Of a stretch of DNA of 64,000 nucleotides, positions 43,489 to 53,354 are shown in pieces. The notes below the pieces were generated by a model. That model had not been told where the DNA came from. It was given only the letters and a program-made list of their open reading frames with translations, and did not search any database. The stretch comes from Acetobacteraceae bacterium (lineage in GTDB: Bacteria; Pseudomonadota; Alphaproteobacteria; Acetobacterales; Acetobacteraceae), in NCBI GenBank assembly GCA_030041375.1, contig JASHOA010000074.1:1-64000 (forward strand), given 5' to 3'. The position numbers and the translations under genes are program-made. Every line of letters starts with the position of its first letter. Position 1 is the stretch's first letter.

Positions 43489-44426
43489 GCGGGGCGGATC
43501 TTCTGCTGCTGGTGGGCGGGGCAGCCCTGTTCTGCCTTGTCTCGGCCGGGCTGCTTCTGCAAGTGACCGCCCGGCAGAGCCGGTTCCGCGCGCGAGTCCG
43601 GCTGGTGCAGGCGAGCACGGGGCTCTTGCCGGCCGACCCACCAGCCATGGCGAGCGGCCACGGCATCCTTCGGCTCGTCGCCATGATCGGCACCGCCTTT
43701 GCGCGGAGCGGCCTCTTTTCCACCCGCACCCTCACCGAGTTCGAGCAGACGCTGATCTCGTCCGGCTTCCGTGGCCCGAACGGGCTCGGCCTTTTCATTG
43801 GCGGCAAGCTGCTGCTGGTCTGCACGCTGCCGCTTGTCGCGTGGCCGCTGGTGGGATCGCTGCATCTGCCGGGACTGCTTCGTAACGTCTTCGTCCTCGG
43901 CGCCGCGGTTCTTGGCCTCTTGGGTCCGGATATGATCGTGCGGCAGATGCGCAGCCGATATCTCCGCCAGCTCGAAAAGGGAGTTCCGGACGCGCTCGAT
44001 ATGCTCGTCATCTGTGCCGAGGCGGGCCTGAGCCTGGAGCCGGCGATCAGCAAGGTCGGGGTCGAGATCGGCTTTGCCAACCGCGCCGTCTCCGAAGAGC
44101 TCGCCCGGACCGCCGGCGAGCTTCGCATCACTTCGGATACGCGTGCCGCGCTCGTCAATCTCGGCAAGCGCACGGGGCTCGAATCGTTGAAGCGGCTCGG
44201 CGCCGTTCTGACGCAGAGCATCCAGTACGGCACGCCACTGACCCGCGCGCTGCGCGTCCTTTCCGCCGAGATGCGGGAGGAGATGCTGACCCGCTTCGAG
44301 GCGAAGGCTGCTCGCCTGCCCGTTCTGCTCACGATGCCGATGATCGTGTTCATTTTGCCTTGCGTGTTCATGATCGTGGGCGGTCCGGCGATGCTCAATG
44401 TCCTGCACGCGTTTCACCACCATTGA
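43485..44426 (+). CDS. tadC: Flp pilus inner-membrane platform protein TadC
   Basis: A 313-residue T2SF-domain protein, paralogue of TadB and its usual partner. The domain reads YLRQLEKGVPDALDMLVICA, EAGLSLEPAISKVGVEIG, and LGKRTGLESLKRLGAVLTQS; a final hydrophobic pair (RLPVLLTMPMIVFILPCVFM) is typical of TadC. ATGA overlap with tadB. Confidence 0.93.
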   Translation: MSGADLLLLVGGAALFCLVSAGLLLQVTARQSRFRARVRLVQASTGLLPADPPAMASGHGILRLVAMIGTAFARSGLFSTRTLTEFEQTLISSGFRGPNGLGLFIGGKLLLVCTLPLVAWPLVGSLHLPGLLRNVFVLGAAVLGLLGPDMIVRQMRSRYLRQLEKGVPDALDMLVICAEAGLSLEPAISKVGVEIGFANRAVSEELARTAGELRITSDTRAALVNLGKRTGLESLKRLGAVLTQSIQYGTPLTRALRVLSAEMREEMLTRFEAKAARLPVLLTMPMIVFILPCVFMIVGGPAMLNVLHAFHHH

Positions 44427-44437
44427 GGATTGGCAAA

Positions 44438-45163
44438 ATGCGAATCCTGTTCATCTTTGCGGCGCTCGCACTGGCTTCCTGCGCAGCGCAGCCAGAGACC
44501 TCCGGGATGGCGGCGGCCGGCAAGTTGAAGGTTGCCGACGCCGCTCTGCAGGGGGGAGACCCGGACATGGCGCTGCACGTAGCCGACGCCGTGCTGGCCC
44601 ACGATCCCACCGATGTCGAGGCGCTGGTGCGCGAAGGGGATGCGCTCGCCGCACTCGGCCGTGAGGATGAGGCGGCGCTCAGCTATCAGCACGCGCTTGC
44701 GCTCCGGCCCGGCTCGCAGGAAGCCCGCATCGGGCTCGGGCGCATCCGCCTGAAGACCGACCCGGCGGAAGCGGAGCGGCTGTTCGCCGAAGTGGTGGCG
44801 GCGCACCCGAACGAGGTGGCGGCACTCGTCGACCGCGGCATTGCCCTCGACCTCCAAGGGCAGCATCAGGCCGCCGCTGCGTCCTACCGTGCCGCGCTTG
44901 CCGTGCAGCCGGATGATACTGCGGCAGAGGTCAATCTTGCTCTGTCCCTCGCCCTGGCAGGCCATGCCAGGCAGGCGGTCGCCATGCTGCAGCCGCTCGC
45001 CGAATCGGGAACCGCGAGCAGGCGCGTCCAGGACGACCTTGCGGTGGCATTGGCGATGAGCGGCCAGACCGAGGCCGCCTCCAACGTCCTTTCGCCAGAG
45101 CTCAACCAGAACCAGATCGCGACGGCGATTGCCGGTTACCGGGCGTTGCAGGCCGATCCCTGA
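44438..45163 (+). CDS. tadD: TPR lipoprotein, TadD-like
   Basis: A 241-residue lipoprotein (lipobox ALASC at the N-terminus) made of tetratricopeptide repeats: GDPDMALHVADAVLAHDPTD, EALVREGDALAALGREDEAA, ALRPGSQEARIGLGRI and so on to EVNLALSLALAGHARQAVAM. TadD proteins act as pilotins for the secretin. GAGGA precedes the ATG. It is the last gene of the locus; no tadE, tadF or tadG pseudopilin gene follows. Confidence 0.85.
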   Translation: MRILFIFAALALASCAAQPETSGMAAAGKLKVADAALQGGDPDMALHVADAVLAHDPTDVEALVREGDALAALGREDEAALSYQHALALRPGSQEARIGLGRIRLKTDPAEAERLFAEVVAAHPNEVAALVDRGIALDLQGQHQAAAASYRAALAVQPDDTAAEVNLALSLALAGHARQAVAMLQPLAESGTASRRVQDDLAVALAMSGQTEAASNVLSPELNQNQIATAIAGYRALQADP

Positions 45164-45297
45164 TCCGCAACCGGCCCACCAACTTAGGTCTGAGGGGTTT
45201 GACACTTCCGGTCGGGCAAGCCGAGTATGGGTGTTTGCCCCGGCAGCGGCGCTATGACGTGCCGGGGGAGCGCGCACTGGAAGGAGTTGATCGCCGG

Positions 45298-46494
45298 ATG
45301 ATCCCCCCACTGATGCCAACCTATAATCGTTCCGACCTCGCCTTCGAGCGGGGCGAAGGCGCTTGGCTGGTGACGGGGGACGGCCGACGATTCCTCGATT
45401 TCGGCGCCGGCATCGCCACCTCCTCGCTCGGGCACGGTCATCCGCACCTGGTGGCTGCGATCGCCGCGCAGGCAGCGAAGGTGATGCACGTCTCCAACCT
45501 CTATCGTATTCCGGAGGCGGAACGCCTGGCCGAGAGGCTGATTGGGGCGACGTTCGCGGACTCCGTGTTCTTCTGCAACTCGGGCGCCGAGGCAAACGAG
45601 GGCATGGTGAAGCTGATGCGCAAGGCAGCGGCCGCAGAGGGTCGTCCGGACCGCTTCCGTGTGATCTGCTTCGAGGGTGCCTTCCACGGCCGCACCCTGG
45701 CGATGCTGTCGGCGACCGGCAATGCCAAGTACCTGCAGGGGTTCGGCCCGCCGGTGGACGGCTTCGACCACGTTCCTTTCAACAATCTCAATGCCCTGCG
45801 CGCCGCAATCGGGCCCGAAACGGCAGGCATCCTGGTTGAGCCGGTGCAGGGAGAGGGCGGGATTCGTCCGGCGAGCCTGCAATTCCTGCGCGACCTCCGC
45901 GCGACATGTGACGAGTTCGGCCTGCTGCTCGGCCTGGACGAAATCCAGTCCGGCATGGGCCGGACCGGCAAGCTCTTCGCGCATGAGTGGGCCGGCATGA
46001 CGCCCGACGTGATGTCGGCGGCGAAGGGAATTGCCGGCGGCTTCCCGATGGGTGCGATCCTGGCCACGGAACGGGTGGCACGGCATATGACCGCCGGCAC
46101 GCACGGCAGTACGTTCGGGGGCAATCCGCTCGCGTGCGCGGCCGGGAACGCAGTGCTCGAAGTGATGCTGGCACCCGGATTCCTGGCCGAAGTGGAGCAC
46201 ACCGGCCGGCGGCTGTGGCGCGATCTGGAGCGCCTGGTGGCCGACTATCCGGAGGTTTTTTCCGAGGTTCGCGGCGCCGGCCTGATCCTCGGCCTCAAAT
46301 GTGTGCCGTCGCAAGCCGAGGTCGTCGCTGCGTGCCTGGCAGAGGGCCTGCTTGCGATCACTGCCGGGGAAAATGTGCTGCGCCTGGTGCCGCCCTTGAT
46401 CGTGCGGGAAGCGGAATGCACGGCCGCGATGGAAATGCTGGCGCGCGCCGCGCGGCGATGCCTGCCCTCGAACGCCCGGCTGGCCGCGAAATGA
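45298..46494 (+). CDS. argD: Acetylornithine aminotransferase
   Basis: A 398-residue class III PLP aminotransferase converting N-acetylglutamate semialdehyde to N-acetylornithine in arginine synthesis. Starts [20 protein letters not shown], the classical ArgD N-terminus. [15 protein letters not shown] binds phosphate, [15 protein letters not shown] carries the cofactor Asp, and the PLP lysine is in [18 protein letters not shown] precedes the ATG. The bases between the pilus locus and this gene (45164-45297) have no recognised feature. Confidence 0.93.
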   Translation: MIPPLMPTYNRSDLAFERGEGAWLVTGDGRRFLDFGAGIATSSLGHGHPHLVAAIAAQAAKVMHVSNLYRIPEAERLAERLIGATFADSVFFCNSGAEANEGMVKLMRKAAAAEGRPDRFRVICFEGAFHGRTLAMLSATGNAKYLQGFGPPVDGFDHVPFNNLNALRAAIGPETAGILVEPVQGEGGIRPASLQFLRDLRATCDEFGLLLGLDEIQSGMGRTGKLFAHEWAGMTPDVMSAAKGIAGGFPMGAILATERVARHMTAGTHGSTFGGNPLACAAGNAVLEVMLAPGFLAEVEHTGRRLWRDLERLVADYPEVFSEVRGAGLILGLKCVPSQAEVVAACLAEGLLAITAGENVLRLVPPLIVREAECTAAMEMLARAARRCLPSNARLAAK

Positions 46495-47453
46495 GCGGGG
46501 CGCTGAGAAGGGCGGCGGCGGAGCCGGAAAATCCGGCGGTGCCGCGGCCAAGGCATTTCCTCGATCTTCGCGATTTCGACACCCCGACACTGCGACAAAT
46601 GCTCGACGTCGCGAGCGGCTTCAAGCACGCGGGCGGAGTCACCTCGCGCCCGCTTGCCGGCCGGATGCTGGCGATGATCTTCGAGAAGCCCTCCACCCGC
46701 ACGCGCGTGAGCTTCGAAGTGGCGATGCGCCAGCTCGGCGGGGAAGTGATCGCTCTGTCCGGCAACGAGACGCAGCTTGGCCGCGGCGAGACGGTGGCAG
46801 ACACCGCGCGCGTGCTTTCACGCTATGTGGATGCCATCCTGTTGCGCACCGACCGCTCGGAAAAGCTTGCCGAGATGGCGGCCCATGCAACCGTGCCGGT
46901 GATCAACGGCCTGACCGAAGCGTCGCATCCGTGCCAGCTCATGGCCGACGTGATGACCTTCGAGGAGCATCGCGGCCCGATCGCGGGGCAGATCGTGGCC
47001 TGGTCCGGCGACGGTAACAACGTCGCCCGGTCCTGGATCGAAGCAGCGGCGCGATTCCAGTTCACGCTGAAGCTGGCAACGCCCGATTTGTTGCGCCCGC
47101 CGCCGGAGCTGCTCGACTGGGCGCGGGCGGAGGGGGCGCGAATCGAGCTCACCGCGTCGCCGGAAGCAGCGGTCACAGGCGCGCGCTGCGTGGTCACGGA
47201 TACCTGGCTCAGCATGTCCGACGATCCGAACGAGAGCCGGCACAACCTGCTCGCCCCCTACCGCGTGACTTCGCGGCTGATGGCACACGCAGCGCCCGAC
47301 GCGATCTTCATGCATTGCCTGCCGGCGCACCGCGGCGAAGAAGTGGACGGGGCGGTAATCGACGGACCGCAATCGGTGGTGTTCGACGAGGCGGAGAACC
47401 GGTTGCACGCCGAAAAAGGCGTGCTGGCCTGGGTGCTCGGCGCCGCGCGATAA
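46491..47453 (+). CDS. argF: Ornithine carbamoyltransferase
   Basis: Carbamoylates ornithine to citrulline in arginine synthesis. The 320-residue enzyme shows the carbamoyl phosphate motif [12 protein letters not shown], then [26 protein letters not shown], and the ornithine-binding [12 protein letters not shown]. It overlaps the argD stop as ATGA. A repeat-filled 341-base gap to dnaB follows. Confidence 0.95.
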   Translation: MSGALRRAAAEPENPAVPRPRHFLDLRDFDTPTLRQMLDVASGFKHAGGVTSRPLAGRMLAMIFEKPSTRTRVSFEVAMRQLGGEVIALSGNETQLGRGETVADTARVLSRYVDAILLRTDRSEKLAEMAAHATVPVINGLTEASHPCQLMADVMTFEEHRGPIAGQIVAWSGDGNNVARSWIEAAARFQFTLKLATPDLLRPPPELLDWARAEGARIELTASPEAAVTGARCVVTDTWLSMSDDPNESRHNLLAPYRVTSRLMAHAAPDAIFMHCLPAHRGEEVDGAVIDGPQSVVFDEAENRLHAEKGVLAWVLGAAR

Positions 47454-47463
47454 CGAGTGCGGT

Positions 47464-47570
47464 CTAGCCCGCGATCGCCCGAGGCGGAAACGTCGGAGGG
47501 CGTGAATCGCGGGCTCAAATAAATCGCGAGACCCGTGTCGGGCTGCGCAGTCAGCCCGACACGGGTCTAG
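47464..47570 (+). repeat. Composite repeat D-B (copy 5)
   Basis: CTAG, module D, linker CAAATAAATCGCGA, module B with arms GACCCGTGTCGGGCTG (loop CGCAGT) and a final CTAG. Both ends are intact CTAG tetramers. It starts 11 bases after the argF stop and may end its transcript. Confidence 0.85.
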
Positions 47571-47647
47571 GCCCGCGGGCGTATGCCGGCGGCCTTTCAT
47601 GCCCGCATTCCACCTTATCCACAGGCTGCGTAGCGAGAGCCAAGGCG

Positions 47648-47782
47648 CTAGTGTCCTGCCCCCGACGTTTGCTGCCGCCGGCAGCAAACGAAAGGGGATT
47701 AGCAGGCCACTGAAAACAAAGAGTGGTGTGCCGACCGCTATGGTGCATCCTGCGGTATCAAGCGTTGGAGTCGGCACACTAG
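47648..47782 (+). repeat. Dispersed repeat, family C (copy 3)
   Basis: A 135-bp copy highly similar to 11610-11743, same orientation, CTAG at both ends. It ends 12 bases before the dnaB ATG, so the dnaB 5' leader and probably its promoter lie in or across the element. Confidence 0.85.
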
Positions 47783-47794
47783 AGTGAGCGCCGC

Positions 47795-49279
47795 ATGAAC
47801 ACCATCGAGTCGCCACTGCTCGGCCAGACTCTGCGCCGCCCGCCGTCCAACCTCGAGGCCGAACAGGCTCTGCTCGGTGCGCTGCTCGCCAACAACAAGG
47901 CGTTCGAGCGGGTTTCGGAATTCCTCGAGCACGACCACTTCGCCGACCCGGTGCACGGGCGCATTTTCGAGGCAATCCGCCGGCGGATCGAATCCGGACA
48001 GCTCGCCGATGCGGTGACGCTCCGGGGCGAATTCGAGCATTCCGGCCTGCTCGAGGAGGTGGGAGGCACCGCCTACCTCGCGCAGCTTCTTGCGGCCACC
48101 GTCGGCATCATCAATGCCGGCGAATATGGCCGCGCAGTACACGATGCGTGGGTTCGCCGCCAGCTCATCGAACTCGGCGAGGTGGTGGTGAACCGGGCCT
48201 TCGGCAGCGAGCCGGAGATGGCCGGGCCGGCACAGATCGAAGCGGCGGAACAGGCGCTTTACGATCTGGCGACACGCGGCACGCCGGGCGGCGGCTTTCT
48301 GACATTCGAGCGCGCCCTGGCAGAGGCGATCCTGGGCGCCGAACGCGCCTTCAAGCGCACCGGCCATGTCTCGGGGCTGGCGACAGGACTGCGCGACCTG
48401 GACGCCAAGACCGGCGGTCTCCACCCCTCGGATCTGGTGGTCCTGGCAGGCCGCCCCGGCATGGGCAAGACGGCGCTCGCGACCCGTATTGCGGCCGGCG
48501 CCGCGCGCACGCTGCTGGCCGACGCCGGAGGAGAGCGCAGGAAGGGCGCGGTCGCGGTCTTCTCGCTCGAGATGAGCGCCGAGCAACTGGCAACCCGGGT
48601 GCTGGCCGAGCAGGCCCGCATCAGCGGTGACCGGATCCGCCGCGGCGATATCGGCCAGCGTGACTTCGACCGTTTCGTCTCGGTCTCGCGGGAAATTGGC
48701 AACCTGCCGATCGAAATCGACGACACACCGGCGATCACGCTGTCGGCGCTGCGCACGCGAGCGCGTCGGCTCAAGCGTACGCGCGGGCTGGAATTGATCG
48801 TCATCGACTATCTGCAACTGATGCGGCCGGCAGCCGGTACGCACCCGGAAAGCCGCGTGCTCGAGATCAGCCAGGTGACGCAAGGGCTCAAGGCGATCGC
48901 GAAGGAACTCTCCGTGCCCGTACTCGCTCTGGCCCAGCTCTCACGTGCCGTCGAAGGACGCGAGGACAAACGCCCGCAGCTCTCCGACCTCCGCGAGTCC
49001 GGAACGATCGAGCAGGATGCGGATTCGGTGATGTTCATCTATCGCGACGAGTACTATCTCGCACAACGTGCGCCGAAGCAGATGGCTTTCGACTCCGAAG
49101 AGCGCTTCCTCGAGGCGACCGAGAAATGGCAGCGCGATATGGAGCGCGTGCACAACCGGGCCGAGCTTTTCCTGGCCAAGCAGCGGCACGGCCCGACCGG
49201 CAAAATCGACCTCTTTTTCGAGGCCGAATTCACCCGCTTCGCCGATCTCGACCTGCATCACGGCGATGTGGCCGGCTGA
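47795..49279 (+). CDS. dnaB: Replicative DNA helicase DnaB
   Basis: A 494-residue hexameric replicative helicase. N-terminal domain: PPSNLEAEQALLGALLANNK and FADPVHGRIFEAI. RecA-like core: Walker A VLAGRPGMGKTALATRIAAG, then FSLEMSAEQLATRVLAE, Walker B LELIVIDYLQLM, LAQLSRAVEGREDKRP, LSDLRESGTIEQDADSVMFI, and the C-terminal FLAKQRHGPTGKIDLFF. The stop lies inside the next gene (14-base overlap with alr). Confidence 0.95.
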   Translation: MNTIESPLLGQTLRRPPSNLEAEQALLGALLANNKAFERVSEFLEHDHFADPVHGRIFEAIRRRIESGQLADAVTLRGEFEHSGLLEEVGGTAYLAQLLAATVGIINAGEYGRAVHDAWVRRQLIELGEVVVNRAFGSEPEMAGPAQIEAAEQALYDLATRGTPGGGFLTFERALAEAILGAERAFKRTGHVSGLATGLRDLDAKTGGLHPSDLVVLAGRPGMGKTALATRIAAGAARTLLADAGGERRKGAVAVFSLEMSAEQLATRVLAEQARISGDRIRRGDIGQRDFDRFVSVSREIGNLPIEIDDTPAITLSALRTRARRLKRTRGLELIVIDYLQLMRPAAGTHPESRVLEISQVTQGLKAIAKELSVPVLALAQLSRAVEGREDKRPQLSDLRESGTIEQDADSVMFIYRDEYYLAQRAPKQMAFDSEERFLEATEKWQRDMERVHNRAELFLAKQRHGPTGKIDLFFEAEFTRFADLDLHHGDVAG

Positions 49280-50360
49280 CATTTCGCCCGCCGTCCTTGA
49301 AATCGACCTCGGTGCCATCGTCGCCAACTGGCGGCTTCTCTCGGCCCGGCATCCCGCCGGCGCGGTTGGCGGCGTCGTCAAGGCTGATGCCTACGGACTT
49401 GACGCGCAGAAAGTTGCTCCGGCGTTGCAGCAGGCGGGCTGCCGGCACTTCTTTACGGCACTGCTCGAGGAGGCGTTGACGCTCCGCCCACTCCTGCCGG
49501 GGGCCATGCTCGCCGTACTGGATGATCCGATCGTCGGCACCGAGCACGTCTATCGCGAGCAGGGAATCGTGCCGGTGCTCGGCTCGCTCGACGAAATTGG
49601 GCGCTGGCAGGCCGAAGCGCGCCGCGCAGGGACATCGCTCGAAGCGATCCTGCACATCGACACCGGGATGGCCCGCCTCGGTTTGATGGAAAGGGAAGTA
49701 CTGACCCTGGCAGCCGATCCGTCTCTTCTCGAGGGAATCTCGATCCGCTACGTGATGACGCATCTCGTCAGCGCCGAGTACCCCGAAGATCCCCTCAACG
49801 AGAGCCAGCGGGAACGATTCGAATCCCTGGCGGCCCGCTTGCCGCCGGCTCCGCGCTCGCTCGCCAATTCCTCCGGGATCTTCCTTGGTTCGCACTTCGC
49901 CTCCGACCTCGCGCGGCCGGGAGCGGCGCTCTACGGCATCAACCCCACACCGGGAGAGCCCAATCCCATGCACCCGGTCGTTCGCCTCAGCGCGCGCGTG
50001 CTGGCCGTGCGCGCGCTGGAGGCAGGCCGGAGTGTCGGCTACAACGCGACCTGGCGCGCTCTCAGGCCGAGCCGGATCGCGACACTTGGGGTCGGCTACG
50101 CGGACGGTTGGCCGCGCAGCCTTTCCAACCGTGGGGCTGCCTTTTTTGACGGCCGGCGGCTGGCGCTGGTAGGCCGTGTTTCCATGGACCTGACCACTTA
50201 CGATGCAACCGGCCTGGCGCACCTCGCGCCGGGTGCGTGGCTGGAGCTGATCGGCCCCGCCCAGCCGCTCGCCGCCGTGGCCGAAGCGGCCGGCACCAAT
50301 GAGTACGAGGTCCTGACTTCGCTCGGGCGGCGCTATCACCGCGTGTGGCGCGGCGCGTGA
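49266..50360 (+). CDS. alr: Alanine racemase
   Basis: A 364-residue fold-type III PLP enzyme making D-alanine for peptidoglycan. The PLP lysine is Lys39 in VVKADAYGL; HIDTGMARLGL, SSGIFLG, ARPGAALYGINP and the tyrosine-bearing GVGYADGWPRSLSNRG, then RVSMDLTTYD are all present. ATG 49266 overlaps the end of dnaB by 14 bases, suggesting coupled expression. Confidence 0.94.
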   Translation: MWPADISPAVLEIDLGAIVANWRLLSARHPAGAVGGVVKADAYGLDAQKVAPALQQAGCRHFFTALLEEALTLRPLLPGAMLAVLDDPIVGTEHVYREQGIVPVLGSLDEIGRWQAEARRAGTSLEAILHIDTGMARLGLMEREVLTLAADPSLLEGISIRYVMTHLVSAEYPEDPLNESQRERFESLAARLPPAPRSLANSSGIFLGSHFASDLARPGAALYGINPTPGEPNPMHPVVRLSARVLAVRALEAGRSVGYNATWRALRPSRIATLGVGYADGWPRSLSNRGAAFFDGRRLALVGRVSMDLTTYDATGLAHLAPGAWLELIGPAQPLAAVAEAAGTNEYEVLTSLGRRYHRVWRGA

Positions 50361-51142
50361 ACCTGCCCGCGGATGTTTTCGCGGGCATCGGGCGGCCGGT
50401 GCTCGGCGTTTGCTTCACTGCCGGCCGGCTCGCGCTGTTCGCACTCGATGGCCTTTCGCATCTGCTGCGCCCGCCCTTTCATTTCCGGCGATTCGGAGCC
50501 GCCTTGGTCGAAATGGCCTATTTCAGCCTGCCCGTGGTGGCCTTGACGGCGATCTTCACCGGCATGGTGCTGGCGCTGCAATCCTACACCGGTTTCGCCC
50601 GCTTCTCCGCGCAAGGTGCGGTCGCCTCGGTGGTGGTGCTGTCGATGACGCGGGAACTCGGGCCGGTGCTGGCCGGGCTGATGGTGGCAGGCAGGGTCGG
50701 TGCCGCCACCGCGGCGGAGATCGGCACCATGCGCGTGACCGACCAGATCGATGCCCTTTCGACACTTTCGACCGATCCGATGAAGTATCTCGTGGCGCCG
50801 CGCCTCCTGGCCGGTATCGTCGCACTGCCGATGCTGGTGGTGGTGGCCGATATCCTCGGCGTGTTCGGCGGCTTCATCGTCAGCACGGCTTCACTCGGCT
50901 TCAACCCGACGATCTACCTGCACAGCACGTTCACGTATCTCGAGACCATGGACGTGGCCTCGGGGCTGATCAAGGCGGCCGTATTCGGCTTCCTGATCGC
51001 GTTGATGGGTTGTTACAACGGCTATACGAGCCGCGGCGGAGCGCAGGGGGTCGGGCATGCCGCCACCGCCGCGGTCGTTTCTGCGTCGATCCTGATTCTC
51101 GCCTTCGATTATGTGCTGACGCAGCTCTTCTTTGCGCGATGA
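50357..51142 (+). CDS. mlaE: MlaE-family lipid-asymmetry permease
   Basis: A 261-residue inner-membrane permease of the Mla phospholipid-transport ABC system. Motifs: FTGMVLALQSYTGFARFSAQ, LTRELGPVLAGLMVAGRVGA (here SMTRELGPV), EIGTMRVTDQIDAL and NGYTSRGGAQGVGHAATAAV. About five membrane helices. GTG 50357 overlaps the alr stop as GTGA. MlaF follows; mlaD, mlaC and mlaB are not in the window. Confidence 0.92.
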   Translation: MNLPADVFAGIGRPVLGVCFTAGRLALFALDGLSHLLRPPFHFRRFGAALVEMAYFSLPVVALTAIFTGMVLALQSYTGFARFSAQGAVASVVVLSMTRELGPVLAGLMVAGRVGAATAAEIGTMRVTDQIDALSTLSTDPMKYLVAPRLLAGIVALPMLVVVADILGVFGGFIVSTASLGFNPTIYLHSTFTYLETMDVASGLIKAAVFGFLIALMGCYNGYTSRGGAQGVGHAATAAVVSASILILAFDYVLTQLFFAR

Positions 51143-51915
51143 CCACGCCGCTGCCGAAAATCCGTGTCCGCGGCCTCGCCAAATCGTTCGGCGAGAAGCG
51201 CGTGCTCGACGGCGTCGATCTCGACGTTCCGGCAGGCACTTCAATGGTAGTGATCGGCGGTTCGGGCTCCGGCAAATCCGTACTGATCAAGTGCATCCTT
51301 GGCCTCATCGAACCCGATGCCGGCCGGATCGAAATCGACGGAGTGGACGTACTGTCGTTGAGACCAAGGAAGCGCCGTGCGGTTACGGCAAGGATCGGCA
51401 TGCTGTTCCAGAACGGAGCGCTCTTCGATTCGCTGCCGGTCTGGGAGAACGTCGCCTTCGGTCTCATGGCGCAGAAAATGGTGCGCCGGATCGAAGCGCG
51501 GGCCCGGGCGGACGAGATCCTGGGCCAACTCGGGCTCGCCGCGAGTGTCGGAGAGCTGTTCCCGGCCGAACTCTCGGGCGGCATGCAGAAGCGCGTGGCG
51601 CTGGCACGCGCGATCGCCGCGACGCCGGATATTCTCTTCTTCGACGAGCCGACAACGGGGCTCGATCCGATCATGGGCGCGGTGATCGACGGCCTCATTC
51701 TCGACTGCGTAAAGCGGCTCGGCTCGACCGCCGTCGCGATCACCCACGACATGGCCTCGGCGCGGCGGATCGGCGATGCCGCGGCGATGCTGCATGGAGG
51801 AAGGATCGTCTGGAGCGGCCCGGCCGCGTCTCTCCTGGAAAGCGGCAATCCGCTGGTCGATCAATTCACACATGGCCGGCGTGAAGGTCCGATCAGGATG
51901 GAGCTTCGCGCCTGA
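51139..51915 (+). CDS. mlaF: MlaF-family ABC transporter ATP-binding protein
   Basis: A 258-residue ABC ATPase. Walker A IGGSGSGKSVLIKCILGL near residue 40, Q loop MLFQNGALFDSL, signature LSGGMQKRVALARAIA, Walker B ILFFDEPTTGLDP, H loop AITHDMASAR. The LFQNGALFDSL Q loop and the signature are typical of MlaF. ATGA overlap with mlaE and TGATG with radA. Confidence 0.94.
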   Translation: MTTPLPKIRVRGLAKSFGEKRVLDGVDLDVPAGTSMVVIGGSGSGKSVLIKCILGLIEPDAGRIEIDGVDVLSLRPRKRRAVTARIGMLFQNGALFDSLPVWENVAFGLMAQKMVRRIEARARADEILGQLGLAASVGELFPAELSGGMQKRVALARAIAATPDILFFDEPTTGLDPIMGAVIDGLILDCVKRLGSTAVAITHDMASARRIGDAAAMLHGGRIVWSGPAASLLESGNPLVDQFTHGRREGPIRMELRA

Positions 51916-53294
51916 TGGCCAGGCCCGCGACGCGCTATGTCTGCCAGTCCTGCGGCGCCGTTGCGGCCCGCTGGCTGGGGCGCTGCGAAGCCTGCGGGGA
52001 ATGGAACACGCTGCTCGAAGAGGCTGCCGCAGCCGGACCTCAGGCCAGGCAGAGCCGGGCGCCGCCGGTTGGCTTTGTCTCTCTCGCCAGCGAGAGTGCA
52101 CCTGAACCGCGCACCGCGACCGGAATGGGTGAACTCGATCGCGTGCTCGGCGGCGGGCTGGTGCCGGCATCCGTCGTGCTGGTGGGCGGTGATCCCGGCA
52201 TCGGCAAGTCCACCTTGCTCCTCCAGGCAGCCGCGACGCTGGCACGTGCGGGCCGACGCGTGCTTTATGTTTCGGGCGAGGAATCGATCGAGCAGGTCAG
52301 GCTGCGGGCGCGTCGGCTCGGGCTTGCCGATGCGCCGGTGGAACTTGCCGCGGCGATCGATCTCAATGCCATTGCTGCGGCGCTCGAGCGGAGCGGGGCT
52401 CACCTCGTCGTCATTGATTCGATTCAGACGATGTGGATCGAGGCAGTCGAATCCGCGCCTGGTACCGTGAACCAGGTGCGCGCGAGCGCGTTCGAATTGA
52501 CACGGCAGGCGAAGTCGGCCGGCTTTGCGCTGGTGCTGGTCGGGCACATGACCAAGGATGGCGCCATCGCGGGGCCGCGCGTACTCGAGCACATGGTCGA
52601 TGCCGTCCTCACCTTCGAGGGCGATCGCGGACACCAGTTCCGAATCCTGCGCGCAACCAAGAACCGGTTCGGCGCCACCGACGAGATCGGCGTCTTCGAG
52701 ATGACGGATCGCGGGCTTGCCGAAGTGGCGAACCCGTCGGCGATCTTCCTTGCCGAGCGGCGGGGCAACGTGGCCGGGAGCGCCGTCTTCGCCGGGATCG
52801 AGGGCACCCGGCCGGTGCTTTTGGAAGTGCAGGCGCTGCTGGCCCAGGGCGCGGGCGGGACCCCACGGCGGACGGCCATCGGCTGGGACGGGGGGCGGCT
52901 TTCCATGCTGCTGGCGGTTCTGGAGGCCCGGGCAGGGCTTTCTCTCGGCGGGGCCGACGTTTATCTGAACGTCGCCGGCGGGCTTCGGATCAGCGAGCCG
53001 GCCGCCGACCTCGTCGTGGCGGCAGCCGTGGTTTCCGCTGCCACCGGGATGCCGACGCCGGCGGATATGGTGTTCTTCGGCGAGGTCGGGCTGTCAGGGG
53101 AAATCCGGCAGGTGGCACAGGCGGAAGCGCGCCTGAAGGAGGCGGCGAAGCTCGGTTTCACGGCGGCAGCATTGCCCCGCCGGGTGGCACGGGGAGCCCG
53201 GCCGCTCGCCGCGCCGGAGGGGTTGGAGCTTGCCGGGCTGGGTCATCTCTCCGATCTCGTCGCGCGCTTCCGCAAGCCGGGACGACCATCGTGA
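51915..53294 (+). CDS. radA: DNA repair protein RadA
   Basis: A 459-residue RecA-like ATPase that helps process recombination intermediates. Zinc finger CQSCG...CEACG at residues 9-30; Walker A GGDPGIGKSTLLLQAA near residue 97; the RadA-specific KNRFG motif (ATKNRFGATDEIG) near 251; C-terminal Lon protease-like domain (LNVAGGLRISEPAADLVVAA, FFGEVGLSGEIRQV). Confidence 0.95.
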   Translation: MARPATRYVCQSCGAVAARWLGRCEACGEWNTLLEEAAAAGPQARQSRAPPVGFVSLASESAPEPRTATGMGELDRVLGGGLVPASVVLVGGDPGIGKSTLLLQAAATLARAGRRVLYVSGEESIEQVRLRARRLGLADAPVELAAAIDLNAIAAALERSGAHLVVIDSIQTMWIEAVESAPGTVNQVRASAFELTRQAKSAGFALVLVGHMTKDGAIAGPRVLEHMVDAVLTFEGDRGHQFRILRATKNRFGATDEIGVFEMTDRGLAEVANPSAIFLAERRGNVAGSAVFAGIEGTRPVLLEVQALLAQGAGGTPRRTAIGWDGGRLSMLLAVLEARAGLSLGGADVYLNVAGGLRISEPAADLVVAAAVVSAATGMPTPADMVFFGEVGLSGEIRQVAQAEARLKEAAKLGFTAAALPRRVARGARPLAAPEGLELAGLGHLSDLVARFRKPGRPS

Positions 53295-53354
53295 TGAGGC
53301 TTGGCGAATCCGAGGCGAGTGGGGCTATACGAGGCGGGCGAGGGCAGCGGTTGT

